Positions 16,505 through 25,685 of a DNA stretch of 64,000 nt are shown piece by piece (the first letter of the stretch is position 1; the number at the start of each line of letters is the position of its first letter). Both the position numbers and the translations under genes were made by a program. The notes beneath the pieces are model-generated. The model was not told where the DNA came from, searched no databases, and worked only from the letters and a program-made list of their open reading frames with translations. The DNA is from Pseudoduganella armeniaca (GTDB taxonomy: Bacteria > Pseudomonadota > Gammaproteobacteria > Burkholderiales > Burkholderiaceae_D), in NCBI RefSeq assembly GCF_003028855.1, contig NZ_CP028324.1:372001-436000 (forward strand), in the 5' to 3' direction.

Positions 16505-16633
16505 GGGCCAGCAGGGCCGGTTATCGACACAACGGTAACCGGCCCGGGACGGCGGCGGCCCGGCCAGCCGCCGCCGTCCTGCGGCGGCACACCATGCGTG
16601 CAACGGCCTTCACGTCCAGCCTGGGAGACAGCC

Positions 16634-17590
16634 ATGAAGCGAGAACCGGATCTGCAGGAAGCGATTGCCGCGGCACCGCCAGCGCCCTATCACGAAGCCT
16701 GGCTGCTTGGCCAACCGCCCCTGCGCAAATTCCTCGATTTCGTCGACGACACGGCCATCGATGCCGCCAAGATCGACCGGCCCGCCCTGGTGCGCCAGTG
16801 GAGCCAGGCGGCGCTGTATTACGAGGAGCTGGAACAGCGCGAGGCCAACGTCGCCGACCACCCGCAGGCACCCGCGCCCGCGCCGGCCATCGTCCCCTTG
16901 ATCGCCGACGTGATGGCCAGCAGCCGCTTCACCCGCACCTTCGACCGGCTGCCCAGCACGATCGAGATGGTCGACCTGGCCAATCTGGTCGTCTGCCAGA
17001 ACCACGTCACCCAGAATTTCGTCACGGACCTGCAGGCGCGCCTCGGGCCGGACCCCAGCCCGGAAGCGCTGTTCGACTTCTGTCTGCCCATGGGAGACGC
17101 GCCAGCGCCGTTCCAGATCCGCACGGCGGGCTCGCGGCGCTACGTGTTCCGTTCCGATTCGACCGATTTCCGCTTCCATGAACCCGCGCTGCTGCAGGGC
17201 GGACAGCTGGGCGGGCACGACGCGTTCGGCGTGGTGGCCGGCGCGCTGGCGCTGATCGTCGGCTTCAGCTCGAACTTCCTCAATGCCGTGCGCGACGACG
17301 ACCGTGGCCGCCTGCTGCTGCATAACGGCTATCACCGCGCCTGCGCGCTGCTGGCCCTGGGCATCCGCTACGCGCCCTGCGTGGTGCAGACGGTGACGTC
17401 GCGCGACGAGCTCGATATCGTCGCCAAGTCGATCGTCGCCAACGATCCGGGCTATTTCTTCAATGCGCCGCGGCCACCGCTGCTGAAGGACTTCCTCGAT
17501 CCGCGCATCCGCACGCTGGTGCCGGTTAAAAAAATGTCGCGCGTGATCGAGATCAGCTACGAGGTGCGCGACTACTTTGCGGAAGCATGA
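16634..17590 (+). CDS. putative peptide-modification or accessory protein, ParB/Srx-like motif
   Basis: 318-aa soluble protein of no family I can name, encoded directly between the precursor peptide and the export genes. The N-terminal two-thirds is mostly helical with Pro/Ala linkers. Residues around 215-250 contain RLLLHNGYHRACALLALGI, which resembles the GxHR loop of the ParB/sulfiredoxin fold, a fold that includes nucleases, ATP-using enzymes and the free-serine kinase SerK. The ATG at 16634 has GGGAGA upstream, and the stop overlaps the HlyD-like gene by 4 bases. By position it is the best candidate for modifying or chaperoning the peptide; a Ser-targeting kinase activity would suit the Ser-rich core but is speculative. 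Confidence 0.7.
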   Translation: MKREPDLQEAIAAAPPAPYHEAWLLGQPPLRKFLDFVDDTAIDAAKIDRPALVRQWSQAALYYEELEQREANVADHPQAPAPAPAIVPLIADVMASSRFTRTFDRLPSTIEMVDLANLVVCQNHVTQNFVTDLQARLGPDPSPEALFDFCLPMGDAPAPFQIRTAGSRRYVFRSDSTDFRFHEPALLQGGQLGGHDAFGVVAGALALIVGFSSNFLNAVRDDDRGRLLLHNGYHRACALLALGIRYAPCVVQTVTSRDELDIVAKSIVANDPGYFFNAPRPPLLKDFLDPRIRTLVPVKKMSRVIEISYEVRDYFAEA

Positions 17591-18894
17591 TGGACGGCGC
17601 CGGCCGCGACGACCGCGCCGCGGACGACGACCTGGCGCTGTTTCGCCGCGAGGCACTGGAGGCGCGGCAAACCGGCTGGCTCGGCCCCGTGTTGCTCAAG
17701 CCACGGCCGCTGCACTGGTGGTTCGCCGGCCTGGCCGCGCTGACGACGGTGCTCCTCATCGCCACGCTGTGCTTCGGCAGCTACACCAAGCGGGCCCGTG
17801 TACCGGGCTGGCTGGTGCCGCAGCAAGGCCTGGTGCGCGTGTTCGCACCGCGCGCGGCCGTGGCCACGCAAATCTTTGTCCAGGAAGGCAGCATGGTGGC
17901 GCGCGACCAGCCGCTGCTGGCCTTGTCGACCGAGGAAGTGAGCGCCACGCTGGGGCCGACCCAGGCCAACGTGATCGGCGCATTGGCAGCGCAGCGCAAC
18001 GCCGTCGGCGCCGAAGGACAGCGCAATCGCGAACTCTTGGAGCAGCAGCGTGCCACGCTGGTGCAACGCCTGGCGGCATTGCGCCGCGAGGAGCAGGGCC
18101 TGGCGCGCGAGATCGGCCTGCAGGCGAGCCGCGTAACGATGTCGCAGCAGTGGGAGAGGCGGCTGCAGGAACTGAAGAAACTGGGCTTCGTGCTGGAACA
18201 GCAGGTGCGCGACGCGCGCGCCGACGTGCTCGAGCAGTCGGCACGGCACGAGGCGTTGCAACGCAACCTGACGGCGCTCGGCCGCGAGCGCAACACGCTG
18301 GAAGGCGAGCTGCGCGATATTCCCGTTCGCCTCGCCGCGCAGGAGCAACTGGTCAAGCGGCAGCTGGCGGTCACGGCGCGTGAAGTGGCCGAGACGGAAG
18401 CGCGGCGCGCCCTGACCATCGTCGCGCCGCAGGCCGGCACCGTCACGGCGCTACATGCCACGGCCGGGGCCGGGGTCACGCCTGGTACGCCGCTCCTGTC
18501 GATCGTGCCGCGCGGCGCCACGCTGGAAGCACACTTGTATGCCGGCAGCGAGGCCGTCGGCTTCGTGCGGCCGGGCCAGCGCGTGCTGCTGCGCTATCGG
18601 GCCTATCCCTACCAGAAGTTCGGTCATTACCGGGGTGTGATCCGCAGCGTGTCGCGCAGCGCCATCGAGCCGGGCGAACTGCCGGCCGCGTTCGGCACCG
18701 CGAGCGGTACGGCAACGCCGGCCGCCCGGTACCGCATCGTCGTCGCCCTCGACCGCCAGGACGTGACCGCGTACGGCAAGGCCGTACCGCTGCAGCCCGG
18801 CATGCAGCTCGACGCCGACATCCTGCTCGACCGCCGCCGCCTGGTCGAGTGGGTACTGGAACCGCTGTTCACGCTGACGGGACAACTTCAATGA
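17587..18894 (+). CDS. HlyD-family periplasmic adaptor for peptide export
   Basis: 435-aa membrane-fusion protein. One N-terminal transmembrane helix (WWFAGLAALTTVLLIATLCF), a first half-lipoyl segment (VPGWLVPQQGLVRVFAPRAA), a long coiled-coil hairpin at about 115-265, the second lipoyl half (RRALTIVAPQAGTVTALHAT) and a beta-barrel with RVLLRYRAYPYQKFGHYRG, a stretch characteristic of bacteriocin-export adaptors (CvaA-like). It is coupled by ATGA overlaps to the gene on each side. It should link the C39 ABC transporter to an outer-membrane channel; no TolC homologue is in the window. Confidence 0.92.
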   Translation: MMDGAGRDDRAADDDLALFRREALEARQTGWLGPVLLKPRPLHWWFAGLAALTTVLLIATLCFGSYTKRARVPGWLVPQQGLVRVFAPRAAVATQIFVQEGSMVARDQPLLALSTEEVSATLGPTQANVIGALAAQRNAVGAEGQRNRELLEQQRATLVQRLAALRREEQGLAREIGLQASRVTMSQQWERRLQELKKLGFVLEQQVRDARADVLEQSARHEALQRNLTALGRERNTLEGELRDIPVRLAAQEQLVKRQLAVTAREVAETEARRALTIVAPQAGTVTALHATAGAGVTPGTPLLSIVPRGATLEAHLYAGSEAVGFVRPGQRVLLRYRAYPYQKFGHYRGVIRSVSRSAIEPGELPAAFGTASGTATPAARYRIVVALDRQDVTAYGKAVPLQPGMQLDADILLDRRRLVEWVLEPLFTLTGQLQ

Positions 18895-21044
18895 CGGCCC
18901 CACGCGACTTCGGCGCCCTGCTGGGCGTGCGCCTGCCGCTGATCCTGCAGACCGAAGCGGCCGAATGCGGGCTGGCATGCCTGGCGATGATCGCGGCGCA
19001 CCACGGCAGCGGCACGGACCTGGCACAACTGCGGCGCCGCTTCGGCCTGTCGCCGCGCGGCGTCTCTCTGAGGGACCTGATGAGTGTCGCGACACAGCTG
19101 GGCCTGGCGGCCCGGCCACTGCGCCTGGAGCCCGATGAACTGGCACTGCTGGCGCTGCCCTGCATCCTGCATTGGGACCTGAACCATTTCGTCGTGCTGA
19201 AATCGGTGGGAGCGACCGGCATCGTGATCCACGACCCGGCCGTCGGGGTGCGCCGGCTGCCGCGCGCCGAGGCGCTGCGGCATTTCACCGGCGTCGCGCT
19301 GGAGCTGGTGCCGGCAGCAGGCTTCGCGGCGGCCGCGCCGGCCCCGCGCCTGCGCGTGACGGCGCTGTTGGGCCGCGTCGTCGGCGTGCGGCGCGCACTG
19401 GCGTTGTTGGCCACGATGGCGCTGGCGATCGAGACGCTGGGCGTCACGAGTCCGTTTTTCATGCAATGGGTGATCGACGAGGCCTTGGTGGCCGCGGACC
19501 GCAACCTGCTGGCAACGCTGGCCTGCGCGCTGTGCCTGATGCTGCTGCTGCGCGTGGCCATCACGACGATGCGCGGCGCCACGCTGATCGCCATCTCGAG
19601 CGTGCTGAAGGTATCCGGCCGCGCCGCGCTGTTCGGGCACCTGGTGCGCCTGCCGGCGCCGTATTTCGAGAGCCGCCATCTGGGCGACGTGATGTCCCGC
19701 TTCGGTTCGCAGGAAACGATCCTGCAGGCCCTGACGACGGACCTGGTCGAGATCCTGCTCGACGGCCTGATGTCCGCCATCACGTTGATCGTCATGCTGC
19801 TGTACGCGCCCGCGCTGGCGGCCATCGTGGTGACGGGCGCGCTGCTGTATGCCGGCGTGCGGGTGCTGTCGTACACCACGCTGCGCAATGCCCAGGCCGA
19901 GGCAATCGTGTGGGGTGCAAGGCGCGACAGCCATTTCCTGGAAACGCTGCGCGGCATGAAGACGATCAAGCTGTTCAACGGCCAGGAAGGCCGGCAGGCG
20001 CATTGGATCAACCTGCTGGTGCACACCGTGAACCGCCAGGTCGCGGCGCAAAAGCTGGGCCTGATGTTTCGCACCGTGAACACGGCATTGATCGGCATCG
20101 TTGCCGTGCTGGTGCTGTGGCTGGGCGCCGAACGGGTGCTGCGGCAGGCATTTTCGGTGGGCATGCTGCTGGCGTTCATCAGCTACAAGGATCAGTTCCT
20201 GTCCCGTATCAGCAGCCTGATCGACAAGGCACTCGACCTCCTCATGCTGCGCCTGCATGCGGAGCGCCTGGCCGATATCGCCCTGACGGCACCGGAGCCC
20301 TCCTGCCCACCGGTGGCGGCACCGCCGCCGCGCCAGCCGCTGGGCCTGGAATTGCGCGATGTCCGCTTCCGCTACGGCGCCGCCGAGCCCTGGATCCTGG
20401 ACGGCATCGACCTGTCGATCGCGCCGGGCGAATCGGTGGCCATCGTCGGGCCATCGGGCTGCGGCAAGACCACGCTGCTGCGCGTGCTGGCCAGCCTGCT
20501 GGCGCCGGAGACCGGCGAGGTATTGGTCGACGGCCGGCCGCTGGCGCCGGCAGCGATCGACCGCTACCGCGGCCGCATCGGCGTCGTGTTGCAGGACGAC
20601 CAGCTGTTTGCCGGTTCCATTGCCGACAATATCTGCTTTTTCGCGGACGCACCGGACGAGAACGCCATCCGCGACTGCGCGCGCCAGGCCGCCGTACTGG
20701 ACGATATCCTGGCCATGCCGATGGGCCTGCATACGCTGATCGGCGACATGGGTACCGTGCTGTCGGGCGGCCAGAAGCAGCGCGTATTGATCGCGCGGGC
20801 GCTGTACCGGCAACCGGGGCTGTTGTTGCTGGACGAGGCGACCAGCCATCTGGACGTCGCACGCGAACAATCCGTCAACGCGGCCGTGGCCGCGCTGCCG
20901 ATGACGCGCATCGTCGTGGCGCACCGGCGTGAAACGATCCTGGCGGCCGACCGCATCGTCATGCTGGCGAAGGGGAAAGTGGTGGCCGACCTGCGCGGCG
21001 AAGCGGGCCGCGAGCGCTACCGGGAACTGGCGGCCATGGCGTGA
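18891..21044 (+). CDS. C39-peptidase ABC transporter (PCAT) for the double-glycine peptide
   Basis: 717-aa peptidase-containing ABC transporter that cleaves the leader after GG and exports the core. The C39 domain (1-130) has Q20, catalytic Cys26 in EAAECGLAC, His99 in HWDLNHFVVL and Asp115 in IHDPAVG, so it appears active. The transmembrane domain spans about 160-440. The ATPase domain has Walker A GPSGCGKTT, signature LSGGQKQR and Walker B LLLLDEATSHLD. I start at the ATG at 18891, overlapping the adaptor stop by 4 bases; a start at 18849 would overlap much more. It ends the four-gene cluster, 27 bases before the convergent TetR gene. Confidence 0.95.
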   Translation: MTAPRDFGALLGVRLPLILQTEAAECGLACLAMIAAHHGSGTDLAQLRRRFGLSPRGVSLRDLMSVATQLGLAARPLRLEPDELALLALPCILHWDLNHFVVLKSVGATGIVIHDPAVGVRRLPRAEALRHFTGVALELVPAAGFAAAAPAPRLRVTALLGRVVGVRRALALLATMALAIETLGVTSPFFMQWVIDEALVAADRNLLATLACALCLMLLLRVAITTMRGATLIAISSVLKVSGRAALFGHLVRLPAPYFESRHLGDVMSRFGSQETILQALTTDLVEILLDGLMSAITLIVMLLYAPALAAIVVTGALLYAGVRVLSYTTLRNAQAEAIVWGARRDSHFLETLRGMKTIKLFNGQEGRQAHWINLLVHTVNRQVAAQKLGLMFRTVNTALIGIVAVLVLWLGAERVLRQAFSVGMLLAFISYKDQFLSRISSLIDKALDLLMLRLHAERLADIALTAPEPSCPPVAAPPPRQPLGLELRDVRFRYGAAEPWILDGIDLSIAPGESVAIVGPSGCGKTTLLRVLASLLAPETGEVLVDGRPLAPAAIDRYRGRIGVVLQDDQLFAGSIADNICFFADAPDENAIRDCARQAAVLDDILAMPMGLHTLIGDMGTVLSGGQKQRVLIARALYRQPGLLLLDEATSHLDVAREQSVNAAVAALPMTRIVVAHRRETILAADRIVMLAKGKVVADLRGEAGRERYRELAAMA

Positions 21045-21071
21045 GCCGGACGCGGGAACGATGACACCGCT

Positions 21072-21704
21072 CTAACGTTGCCGCAGCGACGCCAGGTAGG
21101 CGCACAGCATATCGGCCAAGCCATCCGCATAGATCGCGATGTCGGCTGGGGTGCGCGGCGTCTCGGAAAAGTGCTTGCCGACCGTACTGAGCGTGGTCAT
21201 GAGCAGGTCGCCGGCCAAGGTGCGGGTCGCGGCGTCCGCCTGCGGCAGCGCCTCGGCCATGAAGGTCGTGGTGGTCCGGCTGGACGTTTCCCGCAGCGCC
21301 TGCGCCTCGGGCGCATCGCGGTATAGCGGCGCGGCGTCGTGCAACGCGGTGCGCATGGCGGCCTCCTCGCATTCGGACTGCACGAAGGCGTGCACCAGCT
21401 GGCGCAGCCGTTCGGCAGGCGTCCGGCTCGCGTCCTGCAGGATGCCGCGCAGCAGTTCACCCGTGCGGCGCCACTCGTCCGTCTGCAAGCGGAACAGGAT
21501 GGCTGCCTTGTTCGGAAAGTACTGGTACAGCGAACCGACGCTGACGCCGGCACGCTCCGCTACCCGCGCGGTGGTGAAGCGCTGGGCGCCTTCCTGGGCC
21601 AGAACCTGAAGGGCCGCATCGAGCACGGCGGAAACGAGCTCGGTGGAGCGTGCCTGTTGCGGTTGTTTGCGCAGGGCGACCTGCTTGGCGGGACGTCGGG
21701 TCAT
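21072..21704 (-). CDS. TetR-family transcriptional regulator
   Basis: 210-aa TetR-type repressor. The N-terminal helix-turn-helix is clear: TARVAERAGVSVGSLYQYFP at about residues 45-64. The C-terminal ligand domain is helical and unassigned. The open frame continues far upstream, but the ATG at 21704 starts just before the DNA-binding domain. Divergent from the O-methyltransferase gene with 85 bases between, the usual arrangement for auto- and neighbour regulation. Convergent with the peptide exporter. Confidence 0.9.
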   Translation of the reverse strand: MTRRPAKQVALRKQPQQARSTELVSAVLDAALQVLAQEGAQRFTTARVAERAGVSVGSLYQYFPNKAAILFRLQTDEWRRTGELLRGILQDASRTPAERLRQLVHAFVQSECEEAAMRTALHDAAPLYRDAPEAQALRETSSRTTTTFMAEALPQADAATRTLAGDLLMTTLSTVGKHFSETPRTPADIAIYADGLADMLCAYLASLRQR

Positions 21705-21789
21705 GGGAGCCGTGGAATGCGAATAGTAAAACCTGAATGATTCGTCGTATTCTATGCCAGCGCAATGTCGCGCACAACGTGGAGTAACG

Positions 21790-22458
21790 ATGACTACCCT
21801 GACTGCCGCCCCTTTTGCGGACCTGCTGGATCGCCTGTTCACGGAAGCAGACCTGTTGCAACCCGCGACCAATCTGGCTATCGCCGACCTCGACGGCGAT
21901 GACCGTGACCGCCTGATGCGCAGCAAGACCGAGTACCTGGCACTGTACGCCCGCCTGAAGGATGCGCCGCTGCCCGTCTCGCGCGAGACCGGCAAGCTGC
22001 TGTACCTGCTGGCACGCAGCGGCCGCGCCCGCACGATCGTCGAATTCGGCACGTCGTTTGGCATCTCGACGCTGCACCTGGCTGCCGCGCTGCGTGACAA
22101 CGGCGGCGGGCGCCTGATCACGACCGAATTCGAGCCTTCGAAGGTTGCGCGGGCGCGCCGCAACCTGGCGGCGGGCGGCGTGGCCGACCTGGTCGAGATC
22201 CGCACCGGCGACGCGCTCGTCACGTTGCGCGACGACCTGCCGGAAACGATCGACCTGCTGCTGCTCGATGGGGCCAAGGCCCTGTATGGCGACATCCTGG
22301 ACCTGCTGGAAAGCCGCCTGCGTCCGGGCAGCATCGTGGTGGCCGACAATGCCGATTACAGCCCGGAATACCTGGCACGGGTGCGGGCCGCCAAGGGCGG
22401 CTACCTGTCGCTGCCGTTCGGCCCGGACGTCGAGGTGTCGGTGCGCCTGGGCGCGTGA
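21790..22458 (+). CDS. O-methyltransferase family 3-like, SAM-dependent
   Basis: 222-aa class I methyltransferase. The SAM-binding loop is IVEFGTSFGISTLHLAAAL at about 80-98. Later motifs are GRLITTEFEPSKVARARRNL and LLLLDGAKALYGDIL, as in family-3 O-methyltransferases acting on catechol-like or caffeoyl substrates. The ATG at 21790 has GGAG 6 bases upstream. Likely controlled by the divergent TetR gene. Substrate unknown. Confidence 0.88.
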   Translation: MTTLTAAPFADLLDRLFTEADLLQPATNLAIADLDGDDRDRLMRSKTEYLALYARLKDAPLPVSRETGKLLYLLARSGRARTIVEFGTSFGISTLHLAAALRDNGGGRLITTEFEPSKVARARRNLAAGGVADLVEIRTGDALVTLRDDLPETIDLLLLDGAKALYGDILDLLESRLRPGSIVVADNADYSPEYLARVRAAKGGYLSLPFGPDVEVSVRLGA

Positions 22459-22840
22459 GCAGCGCGTCCAGGTGCATGACACGAGCGATCCGGCCAGCAT
22501 CGTGAAGCGGTGTTCGAAGCATTGCCGGGCGCTCTGCTGCCGCTGCCGCTGGGGCGTGGCGCTGGCGTGGCGCAGCGCCACGCCAGCGAGATCATCGTCT
22601 CCGCCCTGGGGGCGATGGCAATCGTCGTTCGCCATCGTTACGCAAACACAACAGTCGCAGCCCATCCGCCAACGTTCAGCCAAGCAATGGAGGCACCACG
22701 CTTCCACTCTTGCGCGAACTCATCATCAAGCAATCCTGCGCTGCCAATAATCGGTACTTTCGACAGCGGAATCCGCATCCAGGCACACGTTTTGCCATCG
22801 ATGCAAGTCCGCAGGGCCTGCAACATCGAAGGGATGACGA
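22459..22840. other. intergenic region before vgrG
   Basis: 382 bases without a supported gene. A 130-codon open frame (22510-22902) runs into vgrG but has low-complexity, non-protein-like content. The region holds a perfect hairpin at 22561-22587; the second half should contain the vgrG promoter, of which I see no clear match. Confidence 0.6.
22561..22587. other. 12-bp perfect stem-loop
   Basis: Arms GCTGGCGTGGCG and CGCCACGCCAGC around a 3-base loop, about 100 bases after the methyltransferase stop. No T-run on either side. May stabilise an mRNA end or be a REP-like element. Confidence 0.6.
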
Positions 22841-25669
22841 ATGGCAGATATGCAAACCGTCCAAGCGCTGAGACGCGCCGCATCGACACTGAACACGCAT
22901 GACCGCCCGCTGCAACTGGCACTTGCGCTGGCAGAGGGCACGCGCGACGACCTGCTGCTGCCGCAAAAAATGGTCGGAAAGGAAGCGATCTGCGCAGGCT
23001 TCACCTATCGCGTGCTGTGCGTTGCCGAGCATGCCGCACTGCCCCTGAAGAACTTTATTGGCGTGCCTGCGCAAGTTCGTATCGTCACCGATCGGGGCGA
23101 ACTGCGGCGTATTTGCGGCATCGTCACCGAGGCAGCGTCCGGCCAAAGCGATGGCGCGCTGGCGACTTATCAACTCGTCCTGCGCGATGCCTTGTCGGTC
23201 ATGGAAGGCAGCCGTAATACCCGAGTATTCCGCAACCGGAGCGAACTGGACGTCGTAAGGACGCTGGTCACCGAGTGGCACGAGCGTAACGGCGTGTTGC
23301 GGGAGACGTTCGAGCTGCACGTCGATGTCGGTGTCGATGAGGCGGTCGTACCGCGCGAGTTCATCATGCAGCACAACGAATCGGACGCGAGCTTTATCAA
23401 ACGCTTGCTGAGCCGCCGCGGCATCGCCTGGTATTTCCGCTCAGGCCTGGGCGACAACACTGCCCCACACCGCGAACCGGACCTGATCGCACATACGCTG
23501 GTGCTGTTCAAGGACACCGGCCAGCTCTGCCAGAACGCAGCCGGTACCGTGCGATTCCACCGCGATGAGGCGACCGAACAGCGCGACGCCGTGACGGCCT
23601 GGAATGCGGTACGCATATTGCAACCCGGCAGTGCGTCCCTGCACAGCTGGGATTATAAAAACGCGTCGGCTGGCCACTTCATGCACGCCAGCACGCGCAC
23701 GCGCGCGGAACAGGGCGGCAGAGGAAACGAGCTCGCCGCCGGTCTTGATGATTACGTCATCGCGGCACCGCACATCGGTGACTCCATTGGTGACCTGACC
23801 GGGCTGGCCGATATCCGCATGGCGTATCACGAGTATGAGGTCAAGGCCTTCCAAGGCGAAGGTGGCGTGCGCGACCTGGCCGTCGGCGAATGGTTCAGCC
23901 TGACAGGGCATCCCGAGATCGACACGCATCCCGCACACGAACGCGAATTCGTCATCACGGCGCAAGACATCGCAACGCAGAACAATTTGCCGGTCGAGAT
24001 TGGGCCGCGTGTCGAACGGCTGTTCAGACGCAGCGGCTGGCACAGCGGCGACTACGCCGCCTTTGCCGGCGATGACGGCAAACCTCTCCGCTACAAGACC
24101 CGTTTCGCTTGCGTACGACGCGGCATTCGGATCGTTGCGCCACCGCAATCGCTACCCCGACCTGCATTGCAATCTGCCGTCGTGGTTGGCCCGGCACAGG
24201 AAGAGGTCTGGTGCGACGAGCTGGGCCGGGTAAAAATCCGGTTTCCGGGTACCCGGCCGCAGGATCACGAACGCGCCAACGGTGCCGGCAGCTCCGATAC
24301 GGATACCGATTCGGCCTGGGTACGGGTAGCATCGAGCTGGGCCGGCAACGGCTTCGGCAGCGCCACGCAGTGCGGTACACGGCTGTTGCCGCCGGTCGGC
24401 ACCGAAGTGCTGGTCGATTTCGCTGGCGGCGACCCGGACAAGCCGGTCATTATCGGCCAGGTGTATAACGGCACTGGCCCGCCTCCCGCCTTTCATCGCG
24501 AGGATGCGCTGCCCCGCACAAAGTACCAGTCCGGTATCCGTTCGCGCGAAGTGCGTGGCAAGCGCGGCAACCAATTGCGGCTGGACGACACGCCCGGCCA
24601 GATCAGCGCCCAGCTGGCGAGCGACCACGGCAGTACTGAACTGAATCTGGGGTACCTGACCGAGCCGCGCCACGACGGCAGTGCGGCGCCGCGCGGCGAG
24701 GGCGTCGAGTTGCGCAGCGACGCAGCCATCGCGCTGCATGCCGTCAAGGGCATCCTGTTGAGCACATGGGCGCTGCTGGGCGGGACGGGCAGGAAAGGAA
24801 AGCAACTGGCGCGCGACGATTTTCTCACGCTGCTGCGCGAGAGCAGTGAACTGTGCGCTTCACTGGGCAACTATGCGGTCGAACATAACGGCACGGCGCC
24901 CGATACGAAAGCGCTGGACGACTTACTCCAGCGCTTCAAGCAATGGGAGCACGGCAGCAATACCGCGCCGGAAGCCGCCGAGTCCGCCGCTCCCGTGATC
25001 GGTGTGACGTCGCCAGCAGGCATCGGCTTCGCCACCAGCGAGGCGATTGTCAGCTACGCGGCGCGCAATATCGATAGCGTCGCCCAACAGCACCTGCAGA
25101 TGACGGCAGGCCAGCGTTGCACGCTCAATGCCGGTCAAGGTATCGCGCTGTTCGCCCAGAACGGCGGGCTGACCGGCGTCGCGCACCGCGGCAAGCTGCT
25201 GCTCCAGAGCCAGCACGACGATACCGAGATCAATGCCGCCAAGGACCTTACGCTGACCTCCACCGAGGGTACCGCCACGATCTCGGCCAAGGTCATCCTG
25301 CTCGTTGCCGAGGATGGCTCATTCCTGCGGCTGGGCGATGGCCCGCCGGTGATCGGCAGCAAGCAGCCGCTGAAATTCCATGCCTCCGACTTCCTGTATG
25401 AGGCGCCGGAAACCATGGCAGCCGTTTCGCCATCGTTTGCCAAGGGCGGCGCGGACCAGAAGCTCGTGGTGCGCTACGCACCGGGGACGCTGCTCGACAA
25501 CGGCGACCGTCCAGTCGGCGCGGCCGTCAAGGATGCCCGGATCGACCTGTCGCTGAGCGACGGCAGCACCGCGCAGGCGCGTACCGGCAGCGATGGCAAG
25601 TCCGAGCTGGTCGAGCGCGCCACGATGCACATGGTGGACGTCGGCCTGCTGCGCGGCGGCGAAGCGTAA
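22841..25669 (+). CDS. vgrG: type VI secretion spike protein VgrG
   Basis: 942-aa VgrG, the trimeric spike tip of the T6SS. Gp27-like region (FIKRLLSRRGIAWYFR), gp5/OB-fold region (EEVWCDELGRVKIRFPG, WAGNGFGSATQCGTRLLPPV, GGDPDKPVIIGQVYN), then a DUF2345-type beta-helix (QMTAGQRCTLNAGQGIALFA). The last ~75 residues form an extra domain (LVVRYAPGTLLDNGDRPVGA, then a DGSTAQARTGSDGKSE turn) that looks transthyretin-like. In Pseudomonas VgrG2b a comparable C-terminal domain takes part in loading Tle3; the same role is inferred here because the Tle3-like gene follows 16 bases later. Confidence 0.95.
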   Translation: MADMQTVQALRRAASTLNTHDRPLQLALALAEGTRDDLLLPQKMVGKEAICAGFTYRVLCVAEHAALPLKNFIGVPAQVRIVTDRGELRRICGIVTEAASGQSDGALATYQLVLRDALSVMEGSRNTRVFRNRSELDVVRTLVTEWHERNGVLRETFELHVDVGVDEAVVPREFIMQHNESDASFIKRLLSRRGIAWYFRSGLGDNTAPHREPDLIAHTLVLFKDTGQLCQNAAGTVRFHRDEATEQRDAVTAWNAVRILQPGSASLHSWDYKNASAGHFMHASTRTRAEQGGRGNELAAGLDDYVIAAPHIGDSIGDLTGLADIRMAYHEYEVKAFQGEGGVRDLAVGEWFSLTGHPEIDTHPAHEREFVITAQDIATQNNLPVEIGPRVERLFRRSGWHSGDYAAFAGDDGKPLRYKTRFACVRRGIRIVAPPQSLPRPALQSAVVVGPAQEEVWCDELGRVKIRFPGTRPQDHERANGAGSSDTDTDSAWVRVASSWAGNGFGSATQCGTRLLPPVGTEVLVDFAGGDPDKPVIIGQVYNGTGPPPAFHREDALPRTKYQSGIRSREVRGKRGNQLRLDDTPGQISAQLASDHGSTELNLGYLTEPRHDGSAAPRGEGVELRSDAAIALHAVKGILLSTWALLGGTGRKGKQLARDDFLTLLRESSELCASLGNYAVEHNGTAPDTKALDDLLQRFKQWEHGSNTAPEAAESAAPVIGVTSPAGIGFATSEAIVSYAARNIDSVAQQHLQMTAGQRCTLNAGQGIALFAQNGGLTGVAHRGKLLLQSQHDDTEINAAKDLTLTSTEGTATISAKVILLVAEDGSFLRLGDGPPVIGSKQPLKFHASDFLYEAPETMAAVSPSFAKGGADQKLVVRYAPGTLLDNGDRPVGAAVKDARIDLSLSDGSTAQARTGSDGKSELVERATMHMVDVGLLRGGEA

Positions 25670-25685
25670 ACTGGAGGTCACCACC

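Noticed and set aside
18888..20924. 678-codon minus-strand frame opposite the C39 transporter
   Set aside because: Gln/His/Arg-rich antisense shadow; no domain.
22510..22902. 130-codon frame upstream of vgrG
   Set aside because: Overlaps the vgrG start, lacks a ribosome-binding site and has no coherent protein features.
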